A stretch of 64,000 bases of DNA from Tanticharoenia sakaeratensis NBRC 103193 (GTDB lineage: Bacteria > Pseudomonadota > Alphaproteobacteria > Acetobacterales > Acetobacteraceae), in NCBI RefSeq assembly GCF_000963885.1, contig NZ_BALE01000010.1:248001-312000 (forward strand). The letters are read 5' to 3'. Positions 17,347 through 24,719 of this stretch are shown here, piece by piece. The notes below the pieces were generated by a model. The model worked only from the letters and a program-made list of their open reading frames with translations, searched no databases and was not told the origin of the DNA. Every line of letters starts with the position of its first letter. Position 1 is the first letter of the stretch. Made by a program: the position numbers and the translations under genes.

Positions 17347-18385
17347 GGCGCCTCTCTGGACCCTTCTGGCGGGCTGGCCGCTGCTGGCTGCCTGCGTGCT
17401 CGCACTGGTGCCGACCGCGCACCGCCGCGCGAGTGCCGCGACGCTTGCGACTACGGGTCTCGCGGCGACACTCGTCCTGGTGTGGCGCATGCCGGCTGAT
17501 GCCGTGGCCAAGGCGGCGTGCGTCGGTCTAGGTGCGGCACTTGCGCTGCACTGGACGCTTGGACACGGTGCCTCCGCGCGGGCACGCGTCCTGCCGGTCT
17601 TCGCATCGGCCGGCATTCTGGGCCTGCTGGCCTGCGGGGCAGACCTGGCGATCTCGGCAGGTTTGCTGGGCGCTCAGGCCGTCTGCGTCGCAGCCGTCGG
17701 CTTGTCTGCCCGCAGGCGGGCCCGGCCCGGCTGGGAGGCGCTCCTGTCCGACCTCTCCGGCGCGGTCCTGCTGCTTGTCTCGTCAGGCGCGCCCGCCGCA
17801 TCGTTCGCACCGGTCTGCGCATCCCTCGGCTTCGGCATGCTCGGCGGTCTCGGACCGCGCCCGCGCGGGGAAGAGCGCGACGACGAGAGCGAGGCGAGTC
17901 TCGCCCGCGCATTGCTGGGCGTGGGCGCCGTGATCGCCCTCGGGCGCAGCACGATGTTGATCTCCACCGACATCGTGCTCGGCCTGGGTGTCCTGACCGT
18001 CTGGCTGGCGGCCGTCTCGCCTGTGCCGCGTGGCGTGCGGATCCAGATCGCGCTTGCCGCGATGGCCGCTGTCCTCCCGCACGGTGCATGGGCGGCAGGC
18101 GTGTCATGCCTTCTGGCTCTGGGCCTCGGTGCGGCCAACTGGATGCCGAACAGGCTGGCAAGCGCCAACATGGTGCCGTGGCCGGGCTTCGTCGCGGCGC
18201 TATGGGTCATCGATGCGTGCTGGCGGCAGCCTGGCCCCGGCACCCTGATCGCGGCGCTCCTGCTCGCCGGGCTTGTTCTCGCGGCGCTGCGTCGAGGCGT
18301 CGCGCCGGTGCGTGCCGATGCCATGACGATCGGGCTCATGATGGCGTCCCTCGGGGCCGCTGTCGTGCTGGAGCAGGCGGGATGA
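17330..18385 (+). CDS. HyfF-like (NuoN/L family) membrane subunit, strongly reduced
   Basis: The protein has 351 aa and about ten helices; HyfF and NuoN are near 480-520. Position and hydrophobic pattern fit HyfF: WTLLAGWPLLAACVLALVP at the N-terminus, then repeated Ala/Leu/Val helices and an acidic loop (GEERDDESEASLARALLGVG). The conserved TM5 Glu, the TM7 Lys and the PLHxWLPxAHxxAP signature are not found. The sequence is rich in Ala and Gly, as in its neighbours. Two in-frame starts exist (17330, 17339). The stop overlaps the large-subunit ATG (ATGA). It could equally be called a membrane protein of unknown function in a Hyf-like operon. Confidence 0.5.
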   Translation: MTRMNEAPLWTLLAGWPLLAACVLALVPTAHRRASAATLATTGLAATLVLVWRMPADAVAKAACVGLGAALALHWTLGHGASARARVLPVFASAGILGLLACGADLAISAGLLGAQAVCVAAVGLSARRRARPGWEALLSDLSGAVLLLVSSGAPAASFAPVCASLGFGMLGGLGPRPRGEERDDESEASLARALLGVGAVIALGRSTMLISTDIVLGLGVLTVWLAAVSPVPRGVRIQIALAAMAAVLPHGAWAAGVSCLLALGLGAANWMPNRLASANMVPWPGFVAALWVIDACWRQPGPGTLIAALLLAGLVLAALRRGVAPVRADAMTIGLMMASLGAAVVLEQAG

Positions 18386-19842
18386 GGCACGAGATCAGCC
18401 TCATCCGCAGTGGCGAGCGCGTGGCCGCCCGCCATTTCCGGCTGGACGAGGAGACATGGCGCACGCTGTGCGAAACGGCCCCCGGCCTGCCGCTCCTGGG
18501 TCTGTGGTGCGACGACGACGCGGTCTTCGCCCTGTTTCTCGAGGCCGATCGTCCGTTGCTGGCCAGCACGGCGCTGATCGGGGGACGGTATCACGCGCTC
18601 TCCGCCGTGATCGCCCCGGCTGCCCTGCACGAGCGGATCGCGCAGGATCTGTGGGGCGCGGAACCCATGAACGCGCGGGATGTCTCCTCGCTGTTCGATA
18701 TCGGCACATGGCGGGCGACATGGCCTGCGAGCGCGCGGTCCGTCCCCGCACAGGCCGGGGCCCCCGCTGCTCCGCCTGATGCATCGCGGCCCATCGCGTT
18801 TCCGCCTGACGGGGCAATCGGTGCGCCATTGATGGCGCTGCAGGCGCGGCCGTGGTCCACCGGCCTTGCCGGTATGGCGATCGGTAGCGGTTACGCCCAT
18901 CGAGGCATCGGTTCCCTGCTGCGCGGGCGCGCACCGGACGAGGCCATGCGTCTGATCGGCCGCGTGTCGGGTGCGGCCTATGTCGCGCATCCGCTCGCCT
19001 TCAGCCGCGCCGTGGAGCGCGCGCGCGGGCAGGCGGTCTCACCCGCGTTGCAGCGGGCGCGCGCCATCCTGGGGGAAATCGAGCGTATTTCCGCCCATCT
19101 CTATGATCTGGGCCGCACGGCCCGGGCGGCGAACGCCCCGCTGTTTGCGGCCCACACGGAGCAGGCACGCGAAACTCTGGCCGGGATCTGCACGGCCCAT
19201 GACCTGCCGCGTCGTCTCACCGATCTCGTGGCGCCCTACAGCGTCCGTCATGCGGATCGGTTGGTCGGACTGGCTCGGTCTGTTGCCGACTGGGCGCCGG
19301 GGATGCTCGCGACGCTGGAGGGGCTGCTGCCGACGATGAAAGCCCGTCTCGTGGGGGTAGGACGGCTTGCCAGCGAACGTGCATATGCGTTCGGGATCGG
19401 CGGGCTCGTTGGGCGGGCATCGGGACGCGGGTTTGACCTGCGACGATTCGAGACGGGGTTCGACCCGCGCGTGCTCTCACCCGGCGGCCTCACGGGTGGC
19501 GATGCCTGGGCGCGCACCGCGCTGCGCCTGCGCGAAATCGATGGTGCGCGGCAGAGCCTGGGCGGCATGGCGGAAGGCTTCGATACCGGCGGCCCGCCGG
19601 AGAGTCGGGACGACGCCGCGGCGAGCGAATTCCGTGAAGGGATCGGCTTTGCGGAGGGCGCGCGCGGCGATATCTGGTACTGGGTGCGTCTGCGCGAGGG
19701 GAAGGTGGACGCCGCCTGGGTGCGTGATCCGGCGCTGCCCCTGTTGCCGCTGCTGCCGGAACTGCTGCGCGGTGGTGACCCGGAGACGATCGCGATCGTG
19801 CTTGCCTCGCTTGGCTGGTCGATGTCGGGAGCGGAACTATGA
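18382..19842 (+). CDS. HyfG-like large subunit (NuoC-NuoD fusion) lacking [NiFe] ligands
   Basis: The protein has 486 aa. Residues 1-120 form a NuoC-like domain (GRYHALSAVIAPAALHERI, QDLWGAEP). Residues about 140-486 form a NuoD / hydrogenase large-subunit domain (GYAHRGIGSLLRGRAPDEA, RVSGAAYVAHPLAFSRAVE, ILGEIERISAHLYDLG, YAFGIGGLVGRASGRGFD). Group 4 [NiFe] hydrogenases have RVCGxC at the place of R194-V-S196-G-A-A199, so both first-motif cysteines are replaced. The C-terminus ends SMSGAEL with no CxxC, and the N-terminal GPxHP quinone-site motif of NuoD is also lacking. It therefore resembles energy-converting hydrogenase-related (Ehr) subunits and should not bind Ni-Fe. ATG 18382 overlaps the previous stop. 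Confidence 0.82.
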   Translation: MRHEISLIRSGERVAARHFRLDEETWRTLCETAPGLPLLGLWCDDDAVFALFLEADRPLLASTALIGGRYHALSAVIAPAALHERIAQDLWGAEPMNARDVSSLFDIGTWRATWPASARSVPAQAGAPAAPPDASRPIAFPPDGAIGAPLMALQARPWSTGLAGMAIGSGYAHRGIGSLLRGRAPDEAMRLIGRVSGAAYVAHPLAFSRAVERARGQAVSPALQRARAILGEIERISAHLYDLGRTARAANAPLFAAHTEQARETLAGICTAHDLPRRLTDLVAPYSVRHADRLVGLARSVADWAPGMLATLEGLLPTMKARLVGVGRLASERAYAFGIGGLVGRASGRGFDLRRFETGFDPRVLSPGGLTGGDAWARTALRLREIDGARQSLGGMAEGFDTGGPPESRDDAAASEFREGIGFAEGARGDIWYWVRLREGKVDAAWVRDPALPLLPLLPELLRGGDPETIAIVLASLGWSMSGAEL

Positions 19843-19897
19843 TCGGCGGCATGAGCCTGTCGACAACATGGCATTTCGCCTTTCGAGAGTGGCTGCC

Positions 19898-20362
19898 GTG
19901 CTGATCCGTGCCTTGATCGAGGCGGCGCAGGGACATGCACGCGTGCCGCGCGGACGTCAGCCCTTGCGTCTGTTTCACATCGAGACGGCCGGATGCGAAG
20001 GATGCGGCATGGAAGTCGCAGCCCTGCGCGGTGCGGCCTATGGGCTTGCCCGGGCAGACATCGCCTTCGTCGATCGGCCCGAGGCGGCCGATTTCCTGCT
20101 CGTCACCGGCGCACTCAGCCGCGCCATGGCGCCGGAACTGGATCGCGCGTGGCAGGCGATGCCAGCGCGACGAGGCCTGATCGCGATTGGCGCCTGCGCG
20201 ATCGATGGCGGTCCATTCGGGGAGACATACGCACTGCTCGGTGGCCTGTCGCGGCTGGCGCGGACGACGATCGACGTACCCGGCTGCCCAGCCGAACCCG
20301 CAGCCATCCTGGATGGCCTGCTGACGCTGGCAGTCCGGCGTGAGGACGAGGCCGCGGGCTAG
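19898..20362 (+). CDS. HyfI-like (NuoB family) small subunit with intact [4Fe-4S] site
   Basis: NuoB/HyfI-type electron-transfer subunit that carries the cluster nearest the large-subunit active site. From GTG 19898 it has 154 aa: VLIRALIEAAQGHARVP, then RLFHIETAGCEGCGMEV with Cys33 and Cys36, IAIGACAIDGGPFG with Cys100 and DVPGCPAEP with Cys130, i.e. all four ligands expected for one [4Fe-4S] cluster. GTG 19898 is chosen because GAGAG sits eight bases upstream and the protein then begins like relatives; ATG 19868 in the same frame lacks a ribosome-binding site. A 21-codon frame from ATG 19839 overlaps the large-subunit stop and runs across this start, perhaps for coupling. The gene ends 10 bases before the convergent alcohol dehydrogenase. 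Confidence 0.82.
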   Translation: MLIRALIEAAQGHARVPRGRQPLRLFHIETAGCEGCGMEVAALRGAAYGLARADIAFVDRPEAADFLLVTGALSRAMAPELDRAWQAMPARRGLIAIGACAIDGGPFGETYALLGGLSRLARTTIDVPGCPAEPAAILDGLLTLAVRREDEAAG

Positions 20363-20372
20363 AACTGCCGCG

Positions 20373-21401
20373 TCAGTTTCGGAAGTCGAGGACTACGCGG
20401 CCTTCGACATGGCCGTGCTCGAGATCGGCGAAGATCGCATTGATGTTCTCGAGGCGGTCCGGGCGGATCACTGAATGGACCTTGCCTTCGGTAAAGAACG
20501 AGAGTGCCTCGATCATGTCGAGCCGCGTGCCGACGATCGAGCCGCGCAGCGTCGTGCCGTTCATGACCATGTCGAAGATCGAGACCGGAAAGTCGCCCGG
20601 CGGCAGTCCGTTCAGGACGATCGTCCCGCCACGGCGCACCATTCCCATCGCCTGCGAGAACGCCGGGCGGGATACGGCAGTGACTAGTGCGCCATGGGCG
20701 CCGCCGACCTGTTTCTTCACGAAGGCGGCCGGATCATCGCTCTGGGCATTGACCACAAGGGCCGCGCCGAGCGTGCGGGCGGTCGCGAGCTTTGCTTCAT
20801 CGATATCGACGGCAATCACGTTCAGGCCCATGGCGACGCCATACTGGACCGCCATCTGCCCGAGACCTCCGACACCCGAGACCACGACCCAGTCGCCGGG
20901 CTTCGTGTCCGTCATCTTCAGGCCCTTGTAGACGGTCACGCCCGCGCACAGGACCGGTGCGACCAGCAGGGGATCCGCGTCTTTCGGCAGATGCGCGACA
21001 TAGTCCGGATCGGCCACCACGTATTCGGCAAAGCAGCCGTTGACCGAATATCCGGTGTCGTCCTGACGTTCGCACAGGGTCTCCCATCCGCCAAGACAAT
21101 GCGCGCAATGTCCACATGCGCTGTAGAGCCAGGGGACCCCCACCACGTCGCCTTGCCGGACCCAGGAGACATCCGCGCCGACCGCCACGACGTGACCGAC
21201 ACCTTCGTGGCCGGGAATGAAAGGCAGGCGCGGCTTGACCGGCCAGTCGCCCTTCGCCGCGTGCAGGTCGGTATGACAGACCCCGCAGGCATCGATTTTC
21301 ACGAGGATCTGGTGACGGTCGATCGCAGGAATATTCACCGTCTCGATCACGAGCGGGGCCCCGAATGCATGGACCATCGCGGCCTTCATCGTGTCAGCCA
21401 T
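20373..21401 (-). CDS. adhP: Zinc-dependent alcohol dehydrogenase (AdhP type)
   Basis: NAD-dependent medium-chain dehydrogenase acting on ethanol and other primary alcohols in the cytoplasm. The protein has 342 aa. The catalytic-zinc motifs are CGVCHTDLH and GHEGVG, and the structural-zinc loop CGHCAHCLGGWETLC has all four Cys. A Rossmann motif (VVSGVGGLGQMAVQYG) is followed by Asp for NAD. ATG 21401 has AGGAGA nine bases upstream, which favours it over the GTG at 21407. An FNR/FixK-like box lies about 65 bases upstream of the start. It is transcribed toward the hydrogenase-like cluster with no terminator visible in the 10-base gap. Confidence 0.9.
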   Translation of the reverse strand: MADTMKAAMVHAFGAPLVIETVNIPAIDRHQILVKIDACGVCHTDLHAAKGDWPVKPRLPFIPGHEGVGHVVAVGADVSWVRQGDVVGVPWLYSACGHCAHCLGGWETLCERQDDTGYSVNGCFAEYVVADPDYVAHLPKDADPLLVAPVLCAGVTVYKGLKMTDTKPGDWVVVSGVGGLGQMAVQYGVAMGLNVIAVDIDEAKLATARTLGAALVVNAQSDDPAAFVKKQVGGAHGALVTAVSRPAFSQAMGMVRRGGTIVLNGLPPGDFPVSIFDMVMNGTTLRGSIVGTRLDMIEALSFFTEGKVHSVIRPDRLENINAIFADLEHGHVEGRVVLDFRN

Positions 21402-21459
21402 GTGCACTCATCTCCTGTCGATGCGCGTCATCCTTGAGGCCGGATCGGCTCCGGATGCG

Positions 21460-21473
21460 TTGATCCAGGTCAA
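21460..21473 (-). promoter_or_regulatory. FNR/FixK-like box upstream of adhP
   Basis: On the minus strand the site reads TTGAC-CTGG-ATCAA, matching the CRP/FNR-family consensus TTGAY-N4-RTCAA at every defined position. Its centre is about 65 bases before the adhP ATG, which would suit class II activation with a short leader. No clear -10 was found, so this is a candidate only. Confidence 0.45.
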
Positions 21474-21504
21474 GTGATACGCGCAAAGGGCGTGCACATT
21501 CCCG

Positions 21505-22410
21505 TCAGGATACGACGTCTTCCTCGACGTCCTCGGACAGGGCCTCCGCCTCGATCTTGAGGCGATGAAAGCTGCGTCGTGAAAATGGCAGCATCACGAG
21601 ATAGATCACACCGGCCGCCGCCAGCGCACCCCAGGGATCGGCAACCAGCACGGCGGCATAGATGCCCGTGCCCAGCATGACCGGCAGCACATAGGCTGCC
21701 GGAACCTTGAAGTTCTTGAAGGACCAGACCGGCAGCGTCGAGACCAGCAGCAACGCGGTGCCGACGAGCACCAGCACCGATACCGCAGGCGCATGGGCGA
21801 AAGCATCAATTCGCGTCGCACCAAGCCGTTCCGCCTCGAGCCCGAGGAAGATCGGGAACATTGCCATGCCGGCACCGGCCGGAGCCGGAACGCCCGTGAA
21901 GAAGCTGTGCGAGTATTCCGGCTTGTCCGCGTCATCGAGGCTCGCATTGAACCGCGCGAGACGCAGCGCCATGCAGACGGTGAACAGGATGCACGGCACG
22001 TAGGCATAGCGCCCGGCGTTGTCGAGCGACCACAGGAACAGCAGGAGAGGCGGCGCCACGCCGAAGCACACGAAGTCCGACAGGCTGTCGAATTCGGCGC
22101 CGAATCGGCTGGTGCCCCGCAGCAGCCGCGCGATCCGTCCGTCCAGCCCGTCGATGCAGGCCGCGATCAGCAGGGCGGCCGCCGCCGAGGAGAACTGATG
22201 AACGAGGCCGAAGCGGATGCCCGAGAGCCCCGCGCACAGGCCGAGCATGGTCAGGATGTTCGGGATCAGCCGGTTGAACGACGGCCCGCGGACTCTTGGC
22301 CGGCGGACACGCCCGATCCGGCGCAGACGCCGTCTGATACGACGGCGGCGCTGACCGGGAGAGGGAGAAAGAGGCTTGGACGTGTCGTCAGCCACGACCG
22401 GGCGCGTCAC
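21505..22410 (-). CDS. pssA: CDP-diacylglycerol-serine O-phosphatidyltransferase
   Basis: Inner-membrane enzyme making phosphatidylserine from CDP-diacylglycerol and serine, the step before Psd. The CDP-alcohol phosphatidyltransferase signature is complete: DGLDGRIARLL ... GAEFDSLSD supplies the DGxxAR-x8-G-x3-D-x3-D pattern. There are about eight hydrophobic helices after a long basic, Arg-rich N-terminus. The end is acidic (EALSEDVEEDVVS). GTG 22410 follows the psd stop at once and gives 301 aa; GTG 22440 inside psd is an alternative. It forms a psd-pssA operon that turns CDP-diacylglycerol into phosphatidylethanolamine. Confidence 0.9.
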   Translation of the reverse strand: MTRPVVADDTSKPLSPSPGQRRRRIRRRLRRIGRVRRPRVRGPSFNRLIPNILTMLGLCAGLSGIRFGLVHQFSSAAAALLIAACIDGLDGRIARLLRGTSRFGAEFDSLSDFVCFGVAPPLLLFLWSLDNAGRYAYVPCILFTVCMALRLARFNASLDDADKPEYSHSFFTGVPAPAGAGMAMFPIFLGLEAERLGATRIDAFAHAPAVSVLVLVGTALLLVSTLPVWSFKNFKVPAAYVLPVMLGTGIYAAVLVADPWGALAAAGVIYLVMLPFSRRSFHRLKIEAEALSEDVEEDVVS

Positions 22411-22411
22411 G

Positions 22412-23104
22412 TCAGAGCTGCGCGAGAACGGTCTCGCCACCGATCATGGTCTGACCGACGCTGACTTTCGGCACCACGCCGTGCGGCAGATAGACATCCG
22501 TGCGGCTGCCGAAGCGGATCAGGCCGAAGCGTTCCCCCGTCTCGACGCGGTCGTTTTCCTCGACCGAGCACAGGATCCGACGCGCGATCAGGCCCGCGAT
22601 CTGCACGACGCCGATGTTGCGGCCGTCGGGCAGCGCGATCGCGAGGCTGTTGCGCTCGTTCAGCTCCGAGGCCTTGTCGAGGCTCGCGTTCACGAACTGG
22701 CCGGGATGATAGACGATCTTCGTGATCGTGCCGGCGGCTGGAATACGGTTCACATGGACGTCCAGCACGGACAGGAACGTCGCGACCCGCCAGACCGGCT
22801 CGGTTCCGATATCCAGATCCGCAGGCGGCGGAACCAGTTCCACCGACGTCACGCGCCCGTCGGCAGATGCCACGACGAAATTGCCGCCGAACGGCGGCAC
22901 GCGCTTGGGATCGCGGAAGAAATACAGGCAGAACCCGAAGAACAGGCCGCCCAGCGTTCCGACGAAGCGCGTCAGGCGCCACGGCGTGGCCCGGCCGAGC
23001 ACGGCGACGAGGCCGCCCGCGAGCAGGAAGGGGCGGCCCGCGCGGTGCGGCGGGGCGAGAACGATCTTGAGCGACTGGATCAGGGACATGATGCGCAAAG
23101 TCAT
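22412..23104 (-). CDS. psd: Phosphatidylserine decarboxylase
   Basis: Membrane-associated pyruvoyl enzyme that converts phosphatidylserine to phosphatidylethanolamine. The protein has 230 aa, matching the short (archaeal/alphaproteobacterial) type. It has an N-terminal hydrophobic pair (PFLLAGGLVAVLG; GTLGGLFFGFCLYFF), FRDPKR, VATFLSVLDVHVNRIP with the catalytic His region, and the self-cleavage site RFGSRTDVYLP, where the Ser becomes the pyruvoyl group. ATG 23104 is preferred; a TTG at 23128 extends the frame by eight residues. It is followed directly by pssA. Confidence 0.92.
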   Translation of the reverse strand: MTLRIMSLIQSLKIVLAPPHRAGRPFLLAGGLVAVLGRATPWRLTRFVGTLGGLFFGFCLYFFRDPKRVPPFGGNFVVASADGRVTSVELVPPPADLDIGTEPVWRVATFLSVLDVHVNRIPAAGTITKIVYHPGQFVNASLDKASELNERNSLAIALPDGRNIGVVQIAGLIARRILCSVEENDRVETGERFGLIRFGSRTDVYLPHGVVPKVSVGQTMIGGETVLAQL

Positions 23105-23152
23105 GGGGTCTTCGCCCGGTTCGGTCAAGCGCGAGGCGTGCGGGATCCGGAC

Positions 23153-23890
23153 TCAGGCAAGTTCGAGAATGCGCCGTTTCAGGCGTCCGACGGCGCCTTC
23201 CGGGGCCAGCGGCATGGCGGCATAAACGTCCTTGCGGGCAACGACGACATGAACGCCTGCGAACCGTCGCCCTAGGATGCCCATTGCCCGGTCTCCCGCC
23301 CGTGCGGTGCGGCGGCCCAGATGCAGGGCCACCGGCGGGACGGCCAGCGCGCCGTCGAGGCGTTCGGCCCGGAACATCGATTGCTTCAGCGTGCGTTCGA
23401 TCTGCCAGGCCGAATACGGCGCGCCATGGCCGAACGGCGTCATGTCACCATGCGCCCACAGACCGGTGCGATTCGGCAGGACGAGGACGAGGAAGCCGTC
23501 ATCGGCCAGGACCTTCCAGATGGCACGCAGGGATTCGCGCGGATCGCGCATCAATTCGACGGCATGAACCGCCAGCACGAGATCGATGCTCAGGTCGTCG
23601 AACGGCAGGGCCGTCTCGTCGATCGCGCATTCCATCGCACTCCCGGCATATTGGGCCGTGATTCGCGTCAGCGGATTGTCCGGTCGTCCGCTGACGGTGC
23701 GCAGCGGGTCGCAGTCGAGCTGGTCGAGATAGGGCGATGCGAAGCCGAGCCCCAGAACCCGCCGTGCGCCAAGCGGCGGCAGCATTCGCCGCAACCGTTC
23801 GACAAGCAGCGTGCGGGTCAGTGCGCCGTGGGGCCCTGCATAGAAATCGGCGGCATGGAGGAGGCCACCGGATGGCCGTCGGATGGACAT
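23153..23890 (-). CDS. SAM-dependent methyltransferase, class I
   Basis: Probable methyltransferase of unknown substrate, 245 aa. It has a Rossmann-like start (RRVLGLGFASPYLDQL) in place of the usual E/DxGxGxG, an acidic strand end at LPFDDLSIDLVLAVHAVEL, and DGFLVLVLPNRTGLWAHGDMTPFGHGAPYS. This is the pattern of a small alphaproteobacterial family commonly found divergent from gloB, as here. ATG 23890 has AGGA eight bases upstream; ATG 23914 is possible. The weak glycine motif leaves open reduced or altered SAM binding. Confidence 0.75.
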   Translation of the reverse strand: MSIRRPSGGLLHAADFYAGPHGALTRTLLVERLRRMLPPLGARRVLGLGFASPYLDQLDCDPLRTVSGRPDNPLTRITAQYAGSAMECAIDETALPFDDLSIDLVLAVHAVELMRDPRESLRAIWKVLADDGFLVLVLPNRTGLWAHGDMTPFGHGAPYSAWQIERTLKQSMFRAERLDGALAVPPVALHLGRRTARAGDRAMGILGRRFAGVHVVVARKDVYAAMPLAPEGAVGRLKRRILELA

Positions 23891-23971
23891 GGACGCGATC
23901 CTATCCGGCTTCATGAAACGCGATAGAGGTGTTCTGCTTTGAACGCCTGCCTGTCCAAGGAGATGCCGCTC

Positions 23972-24700
23972 ATGACATTGATTGTCACACCTGTCCCGGT
24001 CCTGTCCGACAACTATGCCTGGATCCTTCGGGATTCAACGGATGGCACGATCGCCGTGGTCGACCCCGGGGAGGCGGCCCCGGTCGAACGTGCCCTGGCA
24101 GACGGGGGGAGGCTCGACCTGATCCTGCTGACCCACCATCACGCCGATCACACGGGCGGCGTCGAGGCGCTGCGTGCGCGGTTCGGGGCAAAGGTCGCGG
24201 GGCCGGCCTCCGAAGCATATCGGATGCCGGCGTTCGATCTCGCCCTGAATGACGGCGACGCGATCGCCGTTGGTTCGGTGAGGGGCGAGGTGCGTGCAAC
24301 GCCCGGGCATGCCAACGGTCACCTGTCCTATATCCTGTTCGATGAACCCGCACCGCTGCTGTTCAGCGGAGACGCCCTGTTCTCGCTGGGGTGTGGGCGC
24401 ATCATCGAAGGCACGGCGGAGCAGCTTCATGAAAGCCTGCATCGGTATGACGATCTGCCTGATACGACGCAGGTCTATGCAGGCCATGAATACACCGCAG
24501 GCAATGCGCGCTTCGCTTTGAGCGAAGATTCCGACAACGTCGCCCTCAAGGCACGGGCTGCCGAAGTCGAACGGCTGCGCGCGGCTGGCCGTCCGACGCT
24601 GCCGATTACGCTGGGCGAGGAGCGGGCGACGAACCCGTTTCTTCGCGCGCCCGATGCCGCCGCTTTCGCGGGACTTCGGGCGCGGAAGGATCGTTTCTGA
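23972..24700 (+). CDS. gloB: Hydroxyacylglutathione hydrolase (glyoxalase II)
   Basis: Hydrolyses S-lactoylglutathione to D-lactate and glutathione, completing methylglyoxal detoxification. It is a binuclear metallo-beta-lactamase fold, 242 aa. The metal motif LTHHHADHTGG (HxHxDH), the later metal His in TPGHANGHLSY, the bridging Asp in LFSGDALFSLGCGR and YAGHEYTAGNARF are all present. The glyoxalase II C-terminal end (TNPFLRAPD) binds glutathione. GGAG nine bases before ATG 23972 fixes the start; upstream ATGs at 23939 and 23963 are less suitable. It is divergent from the methyltransferase. Confidence 0.93.
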   Translation: MTLIVTPVPVLSDNYAWILRDSTDGTIAVVDPGEAAPVERALADGGRLDLILLTHHHADHTGGVEALRARFGAKVAGPASEAYRMPAFDLALNDGDAIAVGSVRGEVRATPGHANGHLSYILFDEPAPLLFSGDALFSLGCGRIIEGTAEQLHESLHRYDDLPDTTQVYAGHEYTAGNARFALSEDSDNVALKARAAEVERLRAAGRPTLPITLGEERATNPFLRAPDAAAFAGLRARKDRF

Positions 24701-24719
24701 CGGCGTTCCGGCGCGCGGC

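Noticed and set aside
23960-23971. Earlier ATG starts for gloB
   Set aside because: GGAG is spaced correctly for ATG 23972 and overlaps the region of the upstream ATG 23963.
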